In this document: positions 7,782 to 15,288 of the stretch, one piece after another
How the letters are laid out: each line of letters opens with the position of its first letter
Numbering within the stretch: the stretch's first letter is position 1
DNA from: a virus
DNA length: 22,746 nucleotides
Direction: 5' to 3' (one strand)
Virus record (IMG/VR): IMGVR_UViG_3300010403_000058
Location: 1 to 22,746 of that record
The notes under the pieces: model-generated
The model's database searches: none
What the model saw: the letters and a program-made list of their open reading frames with translations, nothing else
Told to the model about the DNA's origin: nothing
Translations under genes and position numbers: made by a program

Positions 7782-8307
7782 AATTCTCGAAGACGTTCAG
7801 TAAGACCATCTGATCCGAGAGTGCAATGATGTTCAGAGAGCCAAACTGCTTAGCCTTGTCCTCCAATAGTGATACGAGCGGGGACGTAATGTTGCAGCGG
7901 AGTTCCACAGTGTTGCCTGCAGTCCAGAGCCGATCCAGAACTCCATAAAGCGGGATGTGGCTTTTGTTCCAGAGGTTACCGTAGATAACCACATGAGGCT
8001 CGGGGATCTTGAAACCGATCTTCTCTGTCCCGACCATAGTATAGGCGGAGTACTCGTCGGAGACCAGTGCTAGTTCAGTTTGCTGGTCTCCGTTTTGTAC
8101 TACTTGAGACCCTGAAGACGCTACCTGAGACGGAGCAGCCGCCTGTGGAGTCATCCGGCCCGTCAGTATCCGATTACCGTTCAGGGGGTTTGAAAGACCG
8201 TATTGGAGAATCAGATAACCCGCAACAGACCCGATCAGGATGATCAGGAACATGAGCGGTATAAAGGTACCCCAGAAGCCCAGCTGGTGAAACATCTCAG
8301 CAAACAT
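7753..8307 (-). CDS. Membrane-anchored protein with STAS-like C-terminal domain
   Basis: 184 aa with ATG at 8307. One transmembrane helix lies at about residues 13-36 (FIPLMFLIILIGSVAGYLIL). An Ala/Ser/Gln-rich linker covers about 45-80, and a globular domain follows to the end. That domain has strand-helix alternation like STAS (SpoIIAA/RsbV) domains: PHVVIYGNL, a helix LYGVLDRLWTAG, a strand VELRCN, a TSPLVSLLEDKA segment, GSLNIIAL, then QMVLLNVFENYENIHI. TSPL around Ser142 could stand where the phosphorylated D-S-S-G loop sits, but the loop is about five residues short and lacks the Asp. The STAS assignment is tentative and leans on the next two genes. It starts the three-gene block directly after the tail tube gene, and its start lies in the loop of a 12-bp inverted repeat. 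Confidence 0.45.
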   Translation of the reverse strand: MFAEMFHQLGFWGTFIPLMFLIILIGSVAGYLILQYGLSNPLNGNRILTGRMTPQAAAPSQVASSGSQVVQNGDQQTELALVSDEYSAYTMVGTEKIGFKIPEPHVVIYGNLWNKSHIPLYGVLDRLWTAGNTVELRCNITSPLVSLLEDKAKQFGSLNIIALSDQMVLLNVFENYENIHIQTK

Positions 8308-8338
8308 ACGTAAACATAATGTTCCTTGAGATGTTTCA
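8288..8338 (-). promoter_or_regulatory. 12-bp inverted repeat enclosing the start of the STAS-like gene
   Basis: Arms at 8288-8299 and 8327-8338 are perfect complements (TGAAACATCTCA and TGAGATGTTTCA). The 27-base loop holds the AAGGAA ribosome binding site and the ATG at 8307; the right arm in RNA order is codons 4-7 of the gene. Within the loop the ribosome binding site is better spaced for another ATG at 8317, which opens a six-codon frame (MFTYVC) that stops at 8297 and overlaps the true start. No T-run follows, so it is not a standard terminator. A translational control element is plausible; its function is inference. Confidence 0.55.
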
Positions 8339-8353
8339 GGTACCGATAGGCGA

Positions 8354-9235
8354 CTACGCCTGCCCTAGAACCCGGGCGTTGTTGCCGGTGGTGGCGGTAG
8401 TAACCGTAGCGCCGACCTGAGAAGAATCGGTAAGGCTGGTCACCCCGCCGTAGATCGATTCCTTCTGCTGACCGTTGTTGAGGCTGTACCAGGGCAGACG
8501 CGTAATGGCGATATAGGTCATTTGTTGTTCGTTGGTGATGTCATCCATGGAGATACCACCACCTTCGTTGATCACCTCTACCCCGAGCACACCGGCTGCG
8601 GAAGCGTGGCCGTATTCGTTCTGAGCGATGAGCGTGATATCGAAAGGCATGACCTGGTCGGCAAACTGCGCGCTGCGCTTTACTGTCCGCGCACCGACGA
8701 AGCCACCTGCAGAGGTCTGGCCTGCCTGGAGCGCTACAGGGTTTGCACCCTGATTCACCACTGCCGGCGGAGGCGTGAGCGGCTGTCCCGTAACTGGATC
8801 CAGATTCCCCTGATCTACAGAGAAGTTCTGACCGTTCGCTCCGAGTCCTGCTAGCTGGCCATTCTGGCCTACGTTCGCGTTCGCGCCCTGGAAGTTCTGG
8901 TAGTATAGCCCGATCGCCATGGAAGCGTTAATCGGGTTCGTCAGCCAGTTGATCTCGTCTGCGTGAGCGAAGTACTTGTGATCGTCCGAGAGGAACAACC
9001 CGTAAAACGCATCTCGATCGAAGAGCGTGAACATCATCGAACCGGCCGTACCGCGCTTACCGCGAGAGATCGACCTAGGGTTCGCGCTACCGAAAGTATA
9101 GACGGGCGCCTTCTCTCTGGTGACAGAGATCGCTATCCCCGTCATAGTAGCCAGGGAGATATTGTCAAAGATCGCCGTGATATCCACCCCCGAATAGGTG
9201 GTATATGTTTTGGTAAATATTGATCCGAGTCCCAT
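8354..9235 (-). CDS. Probable tail tube protein
   Basis: 293 aa, with ATG at 9235 and a GAGGAGAGG ribosome binding site upstream. It follows the sheath gene by 18 bases, the classic sheath-then-tube order of contractile tails. The N-terminal region (residues 33-75) carries ISVTREKAPVYTFGSANP followed by RSISRGKRGTAGSMMFTLF, a conserved pattern I associate with virion tube-like proteins of large myoviruses. Residues about 115-190 are an Asn/Gln/Gly/Pro-rich stretch that looks inserted into the beta-rich fold and may be surface exposed. The C-terminal part returns to strand-rich sequence. Tube proteins stack as hexamers inside the sheath and form the DNA channel. The call rests on position and the N-terminal pattern; another small virion structural protein is possible. 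Confidence 0.68.
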   Translation of the reverse strand: MGLGSIFTKTYTTYSGVDITAIFDNISLATMTGIAISVTREKAPVYTFGSANPRSISRGKRGTAGSMMFTLFDRDAFYGLFLSDDHKYFAHADEINWLTNPINASMAIGLYYQNFQGANANVGQNGQLAGLGANGQNFSVDQGNLDPVTGQPLTPPPAVVNQGANPVALQAGQTSAGGFVGARTVKRSAQFADQVMPFDITLIAQNEYGHASAAGVLGVEVINEGGGISMDDITNEQQMTYIAITRLPWYSLNNGQQKESIYGGVTSLTDSSQVGATVTTATTGNNARVLGQA

Positions 9236-9253
9236 CTTCTGTATCCTCTCCTC

Positions 9254-11761
9254 TTACACCAGTGAGATCCGGGTTTCTACATCCACCCTGCGGATCTCTC
9301 TCGATGTAACCATTTGAAGGCCAAGCTTCGTTCTACCCGTGATGGAACCGTCAGGCACATCCAGAACATTGATTTGAATGTCTGCGAATACCTTGGGCAC
9401 CAGATACGCCACGTTCTTCTGGCATTTGTTCTTCATAGCCAGAATGTTCTCCTGGCTACGCGACAGACCGATGAAGCGTGCAGAAGTGATCCGAACAATG
9501 TTGATCGCGGCATAGACCGCATCCAGTACGAACTGACGATCGTAGTTAGAGCCGTTCTGCGCAAGCGTCGGAGCATCCTCTACGATCTTGTTCCCTGCTG
9601 GATCCACATTGAAGAATGTGTACTTCATTGCGTTGAGGTTACCGATGACCTCGGCACTCATGATCTTCACGCCGAGGTCCAGAACCACAGGCGGCAGAAG
9701 CGCATAGACGTGCGACTGTTCGATCGGGAGTTCCTGACGCATTCCAGTATAGATTGCAGCGGGGTAGCCCACATACTGCTGACCACCGAGAACCTGACTG
9801 ATAGCCACGATCGGGGCACCGATAGGGACGCTCAGACGAAATGAGTCCGGACCGGCGGCAGCGTTCATCATATTCGCCGGGCGCCCTACTTCGTTAGCCT
9901 TGGAGGTTACAGCGCGCTCCAGCCAAGCGTTGATATTCGTAGGTGTGTAGTCCGCCGGTGGGCGAATCGACACAGCCATCGTGCACTCTTTCGTCAGATA
10001 GGATCTGCGTTTCAGAGCAGGCACAAGCACCTCGGCCCAGTTCACAGGGACTACAGCAGCTAAGCCAGTCTCGTCATCGTAACCGTCGACGGTATCGTCG
10101 AGGTACACACCGTTCACCAGGATCTGGCGGAACGGATAGATCTCAATAAGGCTGAACGCGTCAGAGACGAGCTGCTTGTAGCGGAGTTTCCCTACACGGC
10201 GCCCGTCATCTCCCCCGCTGAATCCAGACTTCTGAATTACCTGGGTAGAGCTGTCCGGTAGTGTAAGCACCGCGCCGGCCGAAGCAGGGAGCTCTGGCAG
10301 ATACGTATAGGTCACAAGGACCGTATCATCTTCAGCAGGCCTTGTTAGAGGATTGATGAAGTAGATTACGATGTTTTCGCTATCTGTTACATCGATGTCC
10401 GAGGTAGCAAAAACCTTTCTCGTGGCGTAGATCACATCAACTGCAAGACTCAGAGAAGAGCCGAATACGATCTCGTTACCTTTGGCAAAGTAGCTGAACT
10501 CGTTGCCGGCTTCGAGCTGGGATTTCAGGTTAGCTTCTTTGAAGAAGGCCTGAAACTTGTACGAAGCTAGGAACGTATCACCGAGTGCGAAGGCAGTGTC
10601 CCCGTAGTTCGCCAGATTGATCGAAATCAATCCAGCAGAATCCACAGTATAAACCGGTAGAGAATCGAAGATCTTCGGGATCGTAATACGAGCGCCGTTG
10701 CTCTTCACCAGCACAAGAGTGAAGTTTGCAAAGTTCTCACTACTCTCATCGGTCGACCAGACATAGTCAATGTCGCCATCCCATTTGGAGTTAGACTTTC
10801 CGAGGAAGAGGGTCGTACTGTAGGTCTGTCCGCCGACTCGAGTGCCATCCACCGAAAGAACTTTCTCATCGTTGAGTCTGCGCACAAAGGTAGTGATCGT
10901 TCTTGTCAGACCGGCTGGATCTTTTGTAGGAACATTGCTCAGGAAGTAAGAAGTAACACCGAACGGAATCGAATCGGACGCGTCGTCCTGCTCGATTGCG
11001 ATCTCTTCAAGGTTCTCGAGATTATCTCCGTATGTGTCGGTGCCACCATCAATGCTGATATAGTGGCCGCCGTTGGAATCTACCTGTACGGCAACTTCCA
11101 GATCCACTTTCCGCAGCGTTGCATAGCGAGTGATATACCACTTGTTCCAATCTGGATCAGCGTTGAACGCTCTAGCTATATCACGCACATTGTAAAGAGA
11201 CCCGGGCTGTCTGCGGAAAGGATCCAGAGCAAAGCTCTTACGCACCCCATCAGGTGTGACAAAGGTGATGGCCTGTGGTACGCCGTCTTCATCCGTAACC
11301 AGAACTTCGCCGTCATTGGCGGCTTCGCCCTCTACAAGCGCTTCATGGATGAGAGAGAAGATGAGCTTATCGTTGGTTACGTCTTTGCTATAGGCAAAGT
11401 CACCTGAACCGAAGGTGCCATAACCGGTACCCGCAAGGCCCTGGGACTCGTACTGTGCCAGGGTAGCTTTGACAGCATCGCCCAGTCGGAGAAGGAAAGC
11501 GTCTGCACCGTTGCCGGTAGAGCGAGAAACCTCGTAGTACGCGCGCGGCAGGTTGGTGTCAAAGGAAGGATCCGAAGGCACATCCCCGAAGGCACTCTGG
11601 ACCTGAAGGTCATCCCGGGCTGCCACAAGTTGATTGATAAGACCGGTACGGGCTGTGCCCATAATCAATGTAGAGTCAGCAGTTGGAGAACTCTGGAATT
11701 GCTGATTGATCTGGTCGATGATAATCGACCGGGTTCCATTAAAGCTGTCGATGCCTGCCAT
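9254..11761 (-). CDS. Tail sheath protein, unusually long
   Basis: 835 aa, with ATG at 11761 and GAGGT seven bases upstream. The N-terminal segment has the sheath-like opening STLIMGTARTG followed by a region ending AFGD (about residues 29-59), and then NGADAFLLRLGDA. The C-terminal 200 residues have GYPAAIYTGMRQELP, a helix with AMKNKCQKNVAY, and a final strand-rich end (REIRRVDVETRISLV), in line with the conserved C-terminal sheath domains that form the contractile lattice. The middle, about residues 170-500, is beta-rich and probably an inserted exposed domain. At 835 residues it is longer than many sheath proteins (T4 gp18 is 659). The tube-like gene follows immediately. A non-sheath tail protein is possible but less likely. 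Confidence 0.75.
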   Translation of the reverse strand: MAGIDSFNGTRSIIIDQINQQFQSSPTADSTLIMGTARTGLINQLVAARDDLQVQSAFGDVPSDPSFDTNLPRAYYEVSRSTGNGADAFLLRLGDAVKATLAQYESQGLAGTGYGTFGSGDFAYSKDVTNDKLIFSLIHEALVEGEAANDGEVLVTDEDGVPQAITFVTPDGVRKSFALDPFRRQPGSLYNVRDIARAFNADPDWNKWYITRYATLRKVDLEVAVQVDSNGGHYISIDGGTDTYGDNLENLEEIAIEQDDASDSIPFGVTSYFLSNVPTKDPAGLTRTITTFVRRLNDEKVLSVDGTRVGGQTYSTTLFLGKSNSKWDGDIDYVWSTDESSENFANFTLVLVKSNGARITIPKIFDSLPVYTVDSAGLISINLANYGDTAFALGDTFLASYKFQAFFKEANLKSQLEAGNEFSYFAKGNEIVFGSSLSLAVDVIYATRKVFATSDIDVTDSENIVIYFINPLTRPAEDDTVLVTYTYLPELPASAGAVLTLPDSSTQVIQKSGFSGGDDGRRVGKLRYKQLVSDAFSLIEIYPFRQILVNGVYLDDTVDGYDDETGLAAVVPVNWAEVLVPALKRRSYLTKECTMAVSIRPPADYTPTNINAWLERAVTSKANEVGRPANMMNAAAGPDSFRLSVPIGAPIVAISQVLGGQQYVGYPAAIYTGMRQELPIEQSHVYALLPPVVLDLGVKIMSAEVIGNLNAMKYTFFNVDPAGNKIVEDAPTLAQNGSNYDRQFVLDAVYAAINIVRITSARFIGLSRSQENILAMKNKCQKNVAYLVPKVFADIQINVLDVPDGSITGRTKLGLQMVTSREIRRVDVETRISLV

Positions 11762-11779
11762 GTGTTACCTCAGTGCGCC

Positions 11780-12556
11780 TCAGGTTTCGGAAAGTAGTTG
11801 GAACTCATCCCAGTTGTAATCGAGACTTGTGAGTTCCACTTCTCCCGGCCGATAATAGTATTCTTCATGCCGGAAATAGACAGACAGTACTCGTCGGTGC
11901 ATCTTACTCGCATTGTCTATATCCGGGCGTCGCGGGCTGCCCATAGGGATCGCTCGCTGAAGACCAAACTCAAGAAAGAGCTTAGCGTTGGTATAGCAGA
12001 TGTACTCAAAGCATTTATAGAGGAAATTAGCTGTGGCACCATCGCGGCCGAAACAGTTGAACTCGTACATATACTCGTTCGTCTTGGCCAGCACGTAGGT
12101 ATACTCCAGAAGACCGTTGCTGTTGGTCTTCGCGATCTGGAATCGGAAGCGAGGCTTTAGCTCCTTCGTACCACTGAAGATCTTCCGCGCAAACCCGGCA
12201 TTCTCTGCTCGCACTGGAGTGAAGCGTATCGATTCTCTAAAGCTGGTGGTAGGACTATCGGTGGTTTTGACATCGAGGTTCTGGATGTTCGTATCCGGGT
12301 TCTCCGGGCCTAGATCCGGAGTCTCCTTCAGGATAGCGTTGTTCTTGAGTTGTGGTAGCCAGCCGACTTTGAAGTCGTCAGGAATCAACGTATGCCAGGT
12401 GTCCTGTATAACCTTACAGATCTCCGGCATTACAAGTTCAATGGCGCGCCCGTAACCCAGCCGACTACCGGTGACTCCGGCTAGTCTGGCTACGGTCTCC
12501 TCAGGAGTTTCGTTATCGTCCTGGATAAATGTGGTATTGAATACATCGCCATGCAT
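11780..12556 (-). CDS. Probable neck or tail-completion protein, 258 aa
   Basis: ATG at 12556 directly follows the TAG of the upstream gene with no gap and no good ribosome binding site, so translation is probably coupled. The protein is soluble, with an acidic N-terminal helix (DDNETPEETVARLAG), a central polar linker (about residues 75-110), and an aromatic C-terminal part with RHEEYYYRPGEVELT. No catalytic motif or membrane segment is visible. I do not recognise the family by sequence. It lies between head genes and the sheath, where myoviruses usually encode neck, connector or tail-terminator proteins, so that role is inferred from position. Confidence 0.75.
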   Translation of the reverse strand: MHGDVFNTTFIQDDNETPEETVARLAGVTGSRLGYGRAIELVMPEICKVIQDTWHTLIPDDFKVGWLPQLKNNAILKETPDLGPENPDTNIQNLDVKTTDSPTTSFRESIRFTPVRAENAGFARKIFSGTKELKPRFRFQIAKTNSNGLLEYTYVLAKTNEYMYEFNCFGRDGATANFLYKCFEYICYTNAKLFLEFGLQRAIPMGSPRRPDIDNASKMHRRVLSVYFRHEEYYYRPGEVELTSLDYNWDEFQLLSET

Positions 12557-13063
12557 CTATTTGTTCGCTGCGATATCCACATGGAGTATCCAGGCCTCCG
12601 CCCTACCAAAGTCCCCGCGACTCTTCAAAGTATCCAGGATCTCATATCGCTCTCGAAACTGGATGGGAGGTTTCGGTTTCGCTCGGGTATTCCCTCCTTC
12701 GATCTCAAAGAGAAAGTCTGAGATCTGCGGACGTATGGCCGGGCGTTCAGTCGTATGCGCTATGAAGTGTTGCACAATAGCAAGGTAGCCGGCCTTGGGC
12801 ACCACACCCTGAGCGTTCGTAAAGTCAGCTACCAGCCCGAACTCGCCGCCGATCGGGCGCACCAGAGCGTGTACCAGATACTGCTTGTACTTGAACTTCT
12901 CTCCCCCGATGGCTTCGTCGTTTGTAGGCGACCACTGTGGGGTAAGCTTGCCTTTAATCATCCGCCTATAGATCATCCACTCCCCTTCTCCGAGCTTAAA
13001 GAAGTCGCCTTTGAGATACGCGCGCACGTTCTCGCGCATGTCGGGCCACATCGCGTTACCCAT
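12557..13063 (-). CDS. Probable head-tail connector or neck protein, 168 aa
   Basis: ATG at 13063 overlaps the stop of the preceding gene by eight bases; a second in-frame ATG (Met5, 13051) is an alternative with slightly better ribosome binding site spacing. The sequence is basic and compact, with Trp-rich N-terminal MWPDMRENVRAYL, IYRRMIKGKLTPQW, and a C-terminal FRERYEILDTLKSRG segment. It has no membrane segment and no recognisable enzyme motif. Its size and position after the capsid block and before sheath and tube fit a neck or connector subunit. The family was not recognised, so the role is positional inference. Confidence 0.75.
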   Translation of the reverse strand: MGNAMWPDMRENVRAYLKGDFFKLGEGEWMIYRRMIKGKLTPQWSPTNDEAIGGEKFKYKQYLVHALVRPIGGEFGLVADFTNAQGVVPKAGYLAIVQHFIAHTTERPAIRPQISDFLFEIEGGNTRAKPKPPIQFRERYEILDTLKSRGDFGRAEAWILHVDIAANK

Positions 13064-14522
13064 AGAATGGATCGTCCCATACCACTACGAACCCGCGAGG
13101 GTCCGAATAGAAGGAGTCTTCCCGGTCGGGGACCCACGTCCGCGGATCGCGGTGAGCCAGGTCTCCGTAGCCCCGCACCAGGTTCCCGCGCTTGTGTCCG
13201 GGGTAGTACATGCTCCGCACGGATTTGACCCCGATGTCGCCGGCCACCACACTCCAAGGAAGGTTCAACCGCTTCTCGGCTAAGTGGATGCAGCTCAGAA
13301 GGCCGCCGATCTCTCCATCCGGGCGGTTGCGCGTGGTATACGAAACCGACTGACCGAGTACGGAGCGCTGCGTAACAATCTTGAGGAAGTCAAAGGGGCC
13401 AGTGAGTAAATCGTATGCGGTTCGGCAGGAAACGTATCTGGAAACCCAGAACATCTGCGGGCTATTGTAGTCCAGCTTGTAGCTTAGCTTCTGCACCAGC
13501 TCGTAAGATACGCAGTGGATCTTCTTATAGAGGTCGTAGTCTGTGATGTAATCGATGTCCGAGATGTCCAGCACCGAACTCATCAGGGTCTTTACCATAT
13601 CCGGAGTGGCAAACATGGGCGAGAGCGGACCGCAGAAGCGCACCACGGTTTCAGCGTTGCGCACCTTACCGTCAGTGGCAAAAGACAACGAAGCCTGTGG
13701 CACTTTCAGTATGTATTCGAAGTTTGTAGTCTTCCAAGTCCCGTCATTCAAGACCCCGGTCTCTCCCAGAGCAAAGCTCAACAGGTTACTCTGGAGCGCG
13801 GGGCTGCCCATTGCGATCGAACGATCCTGATTCAAGCCAAAGACGTCAGGGTCGTACGGCAGCTGGGTCTTCATAATAGAAGACTGGTCGGCATACCGGC
13901 TCCGGATGTCCTCGTTCCAGTACGACAGGAACTGGGCCAGATCCTTCACCCCGACCGCGCCGTTGGCCGGGTTGCTGAATTCCATGTACAGCTGCGCCAG
14001 CTGAGAACCGTCCTCGTAATAGAAGTCTGGGATCCCACTCTCGCCTTCCAGGAGGTTGTTCACATCCCTGAAGGATACATCGGTATCGGCTGTAACCGGT
14101 GGCGTAGGCTCCGCAGTAGGCGATGGGAAGGTCACGACGCTGTCAGTGATGTCTATCAACAGCTGATTGTTCGGCGCCACACCTGTGGTGAACTGGATCA
14201 CGGCATTGGAGGCCAGTGTTTCGTTTGCGAGGTTCTTTACCCCGTGGGTACCCCCGACTACGATTAGAAGATATTTTGAAGACGGATCCAGAACCTGCAT
14301 CGGGAGCAGATAGACGGCCAGATTGTTTCCAGCCTCGAGGCCCGCGCGCACACCCACCTTTACACTGTCAGCGGCCCGAAAGAGTTGAAAGTAAGTTCCA
14401 ACATTCAGGTCACTGATATAAGCAGCGCCTACCTGAGTATTGAAGAGGAGTTTGAAGTAGGCGTTGAGGGGCACATCAACGGCCGCGCTGGCTGGATCGG
14501 AGGATTGAAACGTAAGAGCCAT
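13056..14522 (-). CDS. Structural protein with N-terminal Ig-like (Big_5-type) domain, 488 aa
   Basis: ATG at 14522. Residues 1-115 match the pattern of bacterial SbsA/Big_5 Ig-like domains: SSDPASAAVDVPLNAYFKLL, a strand with YFQLF, then LLPMQVLDPSSKYLLIVVGG, and the closing AVIQFTTG. A linker rich in Pro and Thr (about 130-145) leads to a larger domain I do not recognise, ending in a Gly/Arg/Asp-rich tail (YYPGHKRGNLVRGYGD and on). Such Ig-like domains decorate many tail and head proteins and often bind weakly to sugars at the cell surface. Following the capsid genes and leading into the neck genes, this may be an adaptor or head-tail junction protein with an exposed Ig domain. A hairpin directly precedes its start. 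Confidence 0.75.
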   Translation of the reverse strand: MALTFQSSDPASAAVDVPLNAYFKLLFNTQVGAAYISDLNVGTYFQLFRAADSVKVGVRAGLEAGNNLAVYLLPMQVLDPSSKYLLIVVGGTHGVKNLANETLASNAVIQFTTGVAPNNQLLIDITDSVVTFPSPTAEPTPPVTADTDVSFRDVNNLLEGESGIPDFYYEDGSQLAQLYMEFSNPANGAVGVKDLAQFLSYWNEDIRSRYADQSSIMKTQLPYDPDVFGLNQDRSIAMGSPALQSNLLSFALGETGVLNDGTWKTTNFEYILKVPQASLSFATDGKVRNAETVVRFCGPLSPMFATPDMVKTLMSSVLDISDIDYITDYDLYKKIHCVSYELVQKLSYKLDYNSPQMFWVSRYVSCRTAYDLLTGPFDFLKIVTQRSVLGQSVSYTTRNRPDGEIGGLLSCIHLAEKRLNLPWSVVAGDIGVKSVRSMYYPGHKRGNLVRGYGDLAHRDPRTWVPDREDSFYSDPRGFVVVWDDPFYG

Positions 14523-14523
14523 G

Positions 14524-14563
14524 CTGACAGAATGCTATCTGTCAGACGGCTAACTGTACCCCT
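14524..14563 (-). promoter_or_regulatory. Hairpin between a distant ribosome binding site and the 488-aa gene start
   Basis: A perfect 8-bp stem (CTGACAGA and TCTGTCAG) with a six-base loop occupies 14524-14545, ending one base before the ATG at 14522. The only good ribosome binding site, AGGGG at 14563-14559, lies 36 bases from the ATG in linear sequence, but only 14 if the hairpin is folded out. This resembles the known T4 case in which an mRNA hairpin brings a remote site closer to its start codon. No T-run follows, so a terminator is unlikely. Function is inference. Confidence 0.5.
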
Positions 14564-14570
14564 TTGAGGC

Positions 14571-15284
14571 TTAGCGTTCTACGGCCGGCAGGTCGCGACC
14601 AATGAGTTCGAGATATTCCGGGCGGGCACGTTCCGCCTTCTCCACCTTGTAAAGGAGCGCCAGATCGTTAGGCTTCAGAGTCTTAACCATCTCAGCAAGC
14701 TCAGAGAGCCCGCTGTCTAGAATCAAACGCATCATCTTGTTGTCTCGATCGAGTTGCTCATCCAGATCCGAGTCTGCCTGTTGTAGCTGGTTGTTCTTAG
14801 TCTTCTTGCCTTTAGCTGGTACCGACTCTTTCGGCTCTTCGTCCAGGAGTTCCAGGACCCCGGTAGTGAGCCCCATGTTAATTTCGCGGATCTGCGCTTT
14901 AGTCGGAGCGCTCTTCTTTTCCAGTTTGATCCAAGTGATATTGTCAAAGCGGGAAAGACGGATAAGGCCATCCGAGGTAGCCCAGACCACCTGGTTTCTA
15001 CCGAGACCAATGATGAAGCTATCCTTGAGTGTTTTCACAGGCTCGTCGTCTGCTGCGCCAAGGCACTTCGCATAGGCGGCCTCAAGAGCCTTCTTGTCTT
15101 TCACAGTAATGCGTTTGGCTTTCAGGCCATGCAGGAGGAAAGTCATAGGAGCCGCGTCGTCTTCTTTTAGAGAAAGCTGCTGGGATAATACCGGAGGTTC
15201 AGCCAGAGCATTTAGAAAGACCACGCCGGGTATTTCAAAGGTAGGGGATTGTTTCTCGTTAAGAGTGACTTCGACATTGAGCAT
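14571..15284 (-). CDS. Unassigned acidic late protein, 237 aa
   Basis: ATG at 15284, the first gene after the post-capsid terminator. No ribosome binding site is properly spaced: the nearest G-rich run is the terminator's own 3' arm, 17 bases away. The N-terminal half is strand-rich (VEVTLNEKQSPTFEIPGVVF). A Lys-rich segment with AKGKKTKNNQLQQ near residues 153-167 leads to an acidic helical C-terminus with LSELAEMVKTLKPNDLALL. No membrane helix or enzyme motif is visible and I recognise no family. Position suggests a head-completion or tail-assembly role; chaperone-like roles are possible because of the charged helical C-terminus, but nothing shows it directly. Confidence 0.75.
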   Translation of the reverse strand: MLNVEVTLNEKQSPTFEIPGVVFLNALAEPPVLSQQLSLKEDDAAPMTFLLHGLKAKRITVKDKKALEAAYAKCLGAADDEPVKTLKDSFIIGLGRNQVVWATSDGLIRLSRFDNITWIKLEKKSAPTKAQIREINMGLTTGVLELLDEEPKESVPAKGKKTKNNQLQQADSDLDEQLDRDNKMMRLILDSGLSELAEMVKTLKPNDLALLYKVEKAERARPEYLELIGRDLPAVER

Positions 15285-15288
15285 GGCG

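Noticed and set aside
8340-9300. Frameshift between the tube-like gene and its neighbours
   Set aside because: Both junctions have clean stops and separate starts, and no slippery heptamer stood out.
12973-13257. A 94-codon minus-strand frame with Arg/Gly-rich protein
   Set aside because: It lies in another frame over the end of the 488-aa gene and the start of the 168-aa gene; its composition is that of an out-of-frame shadow.
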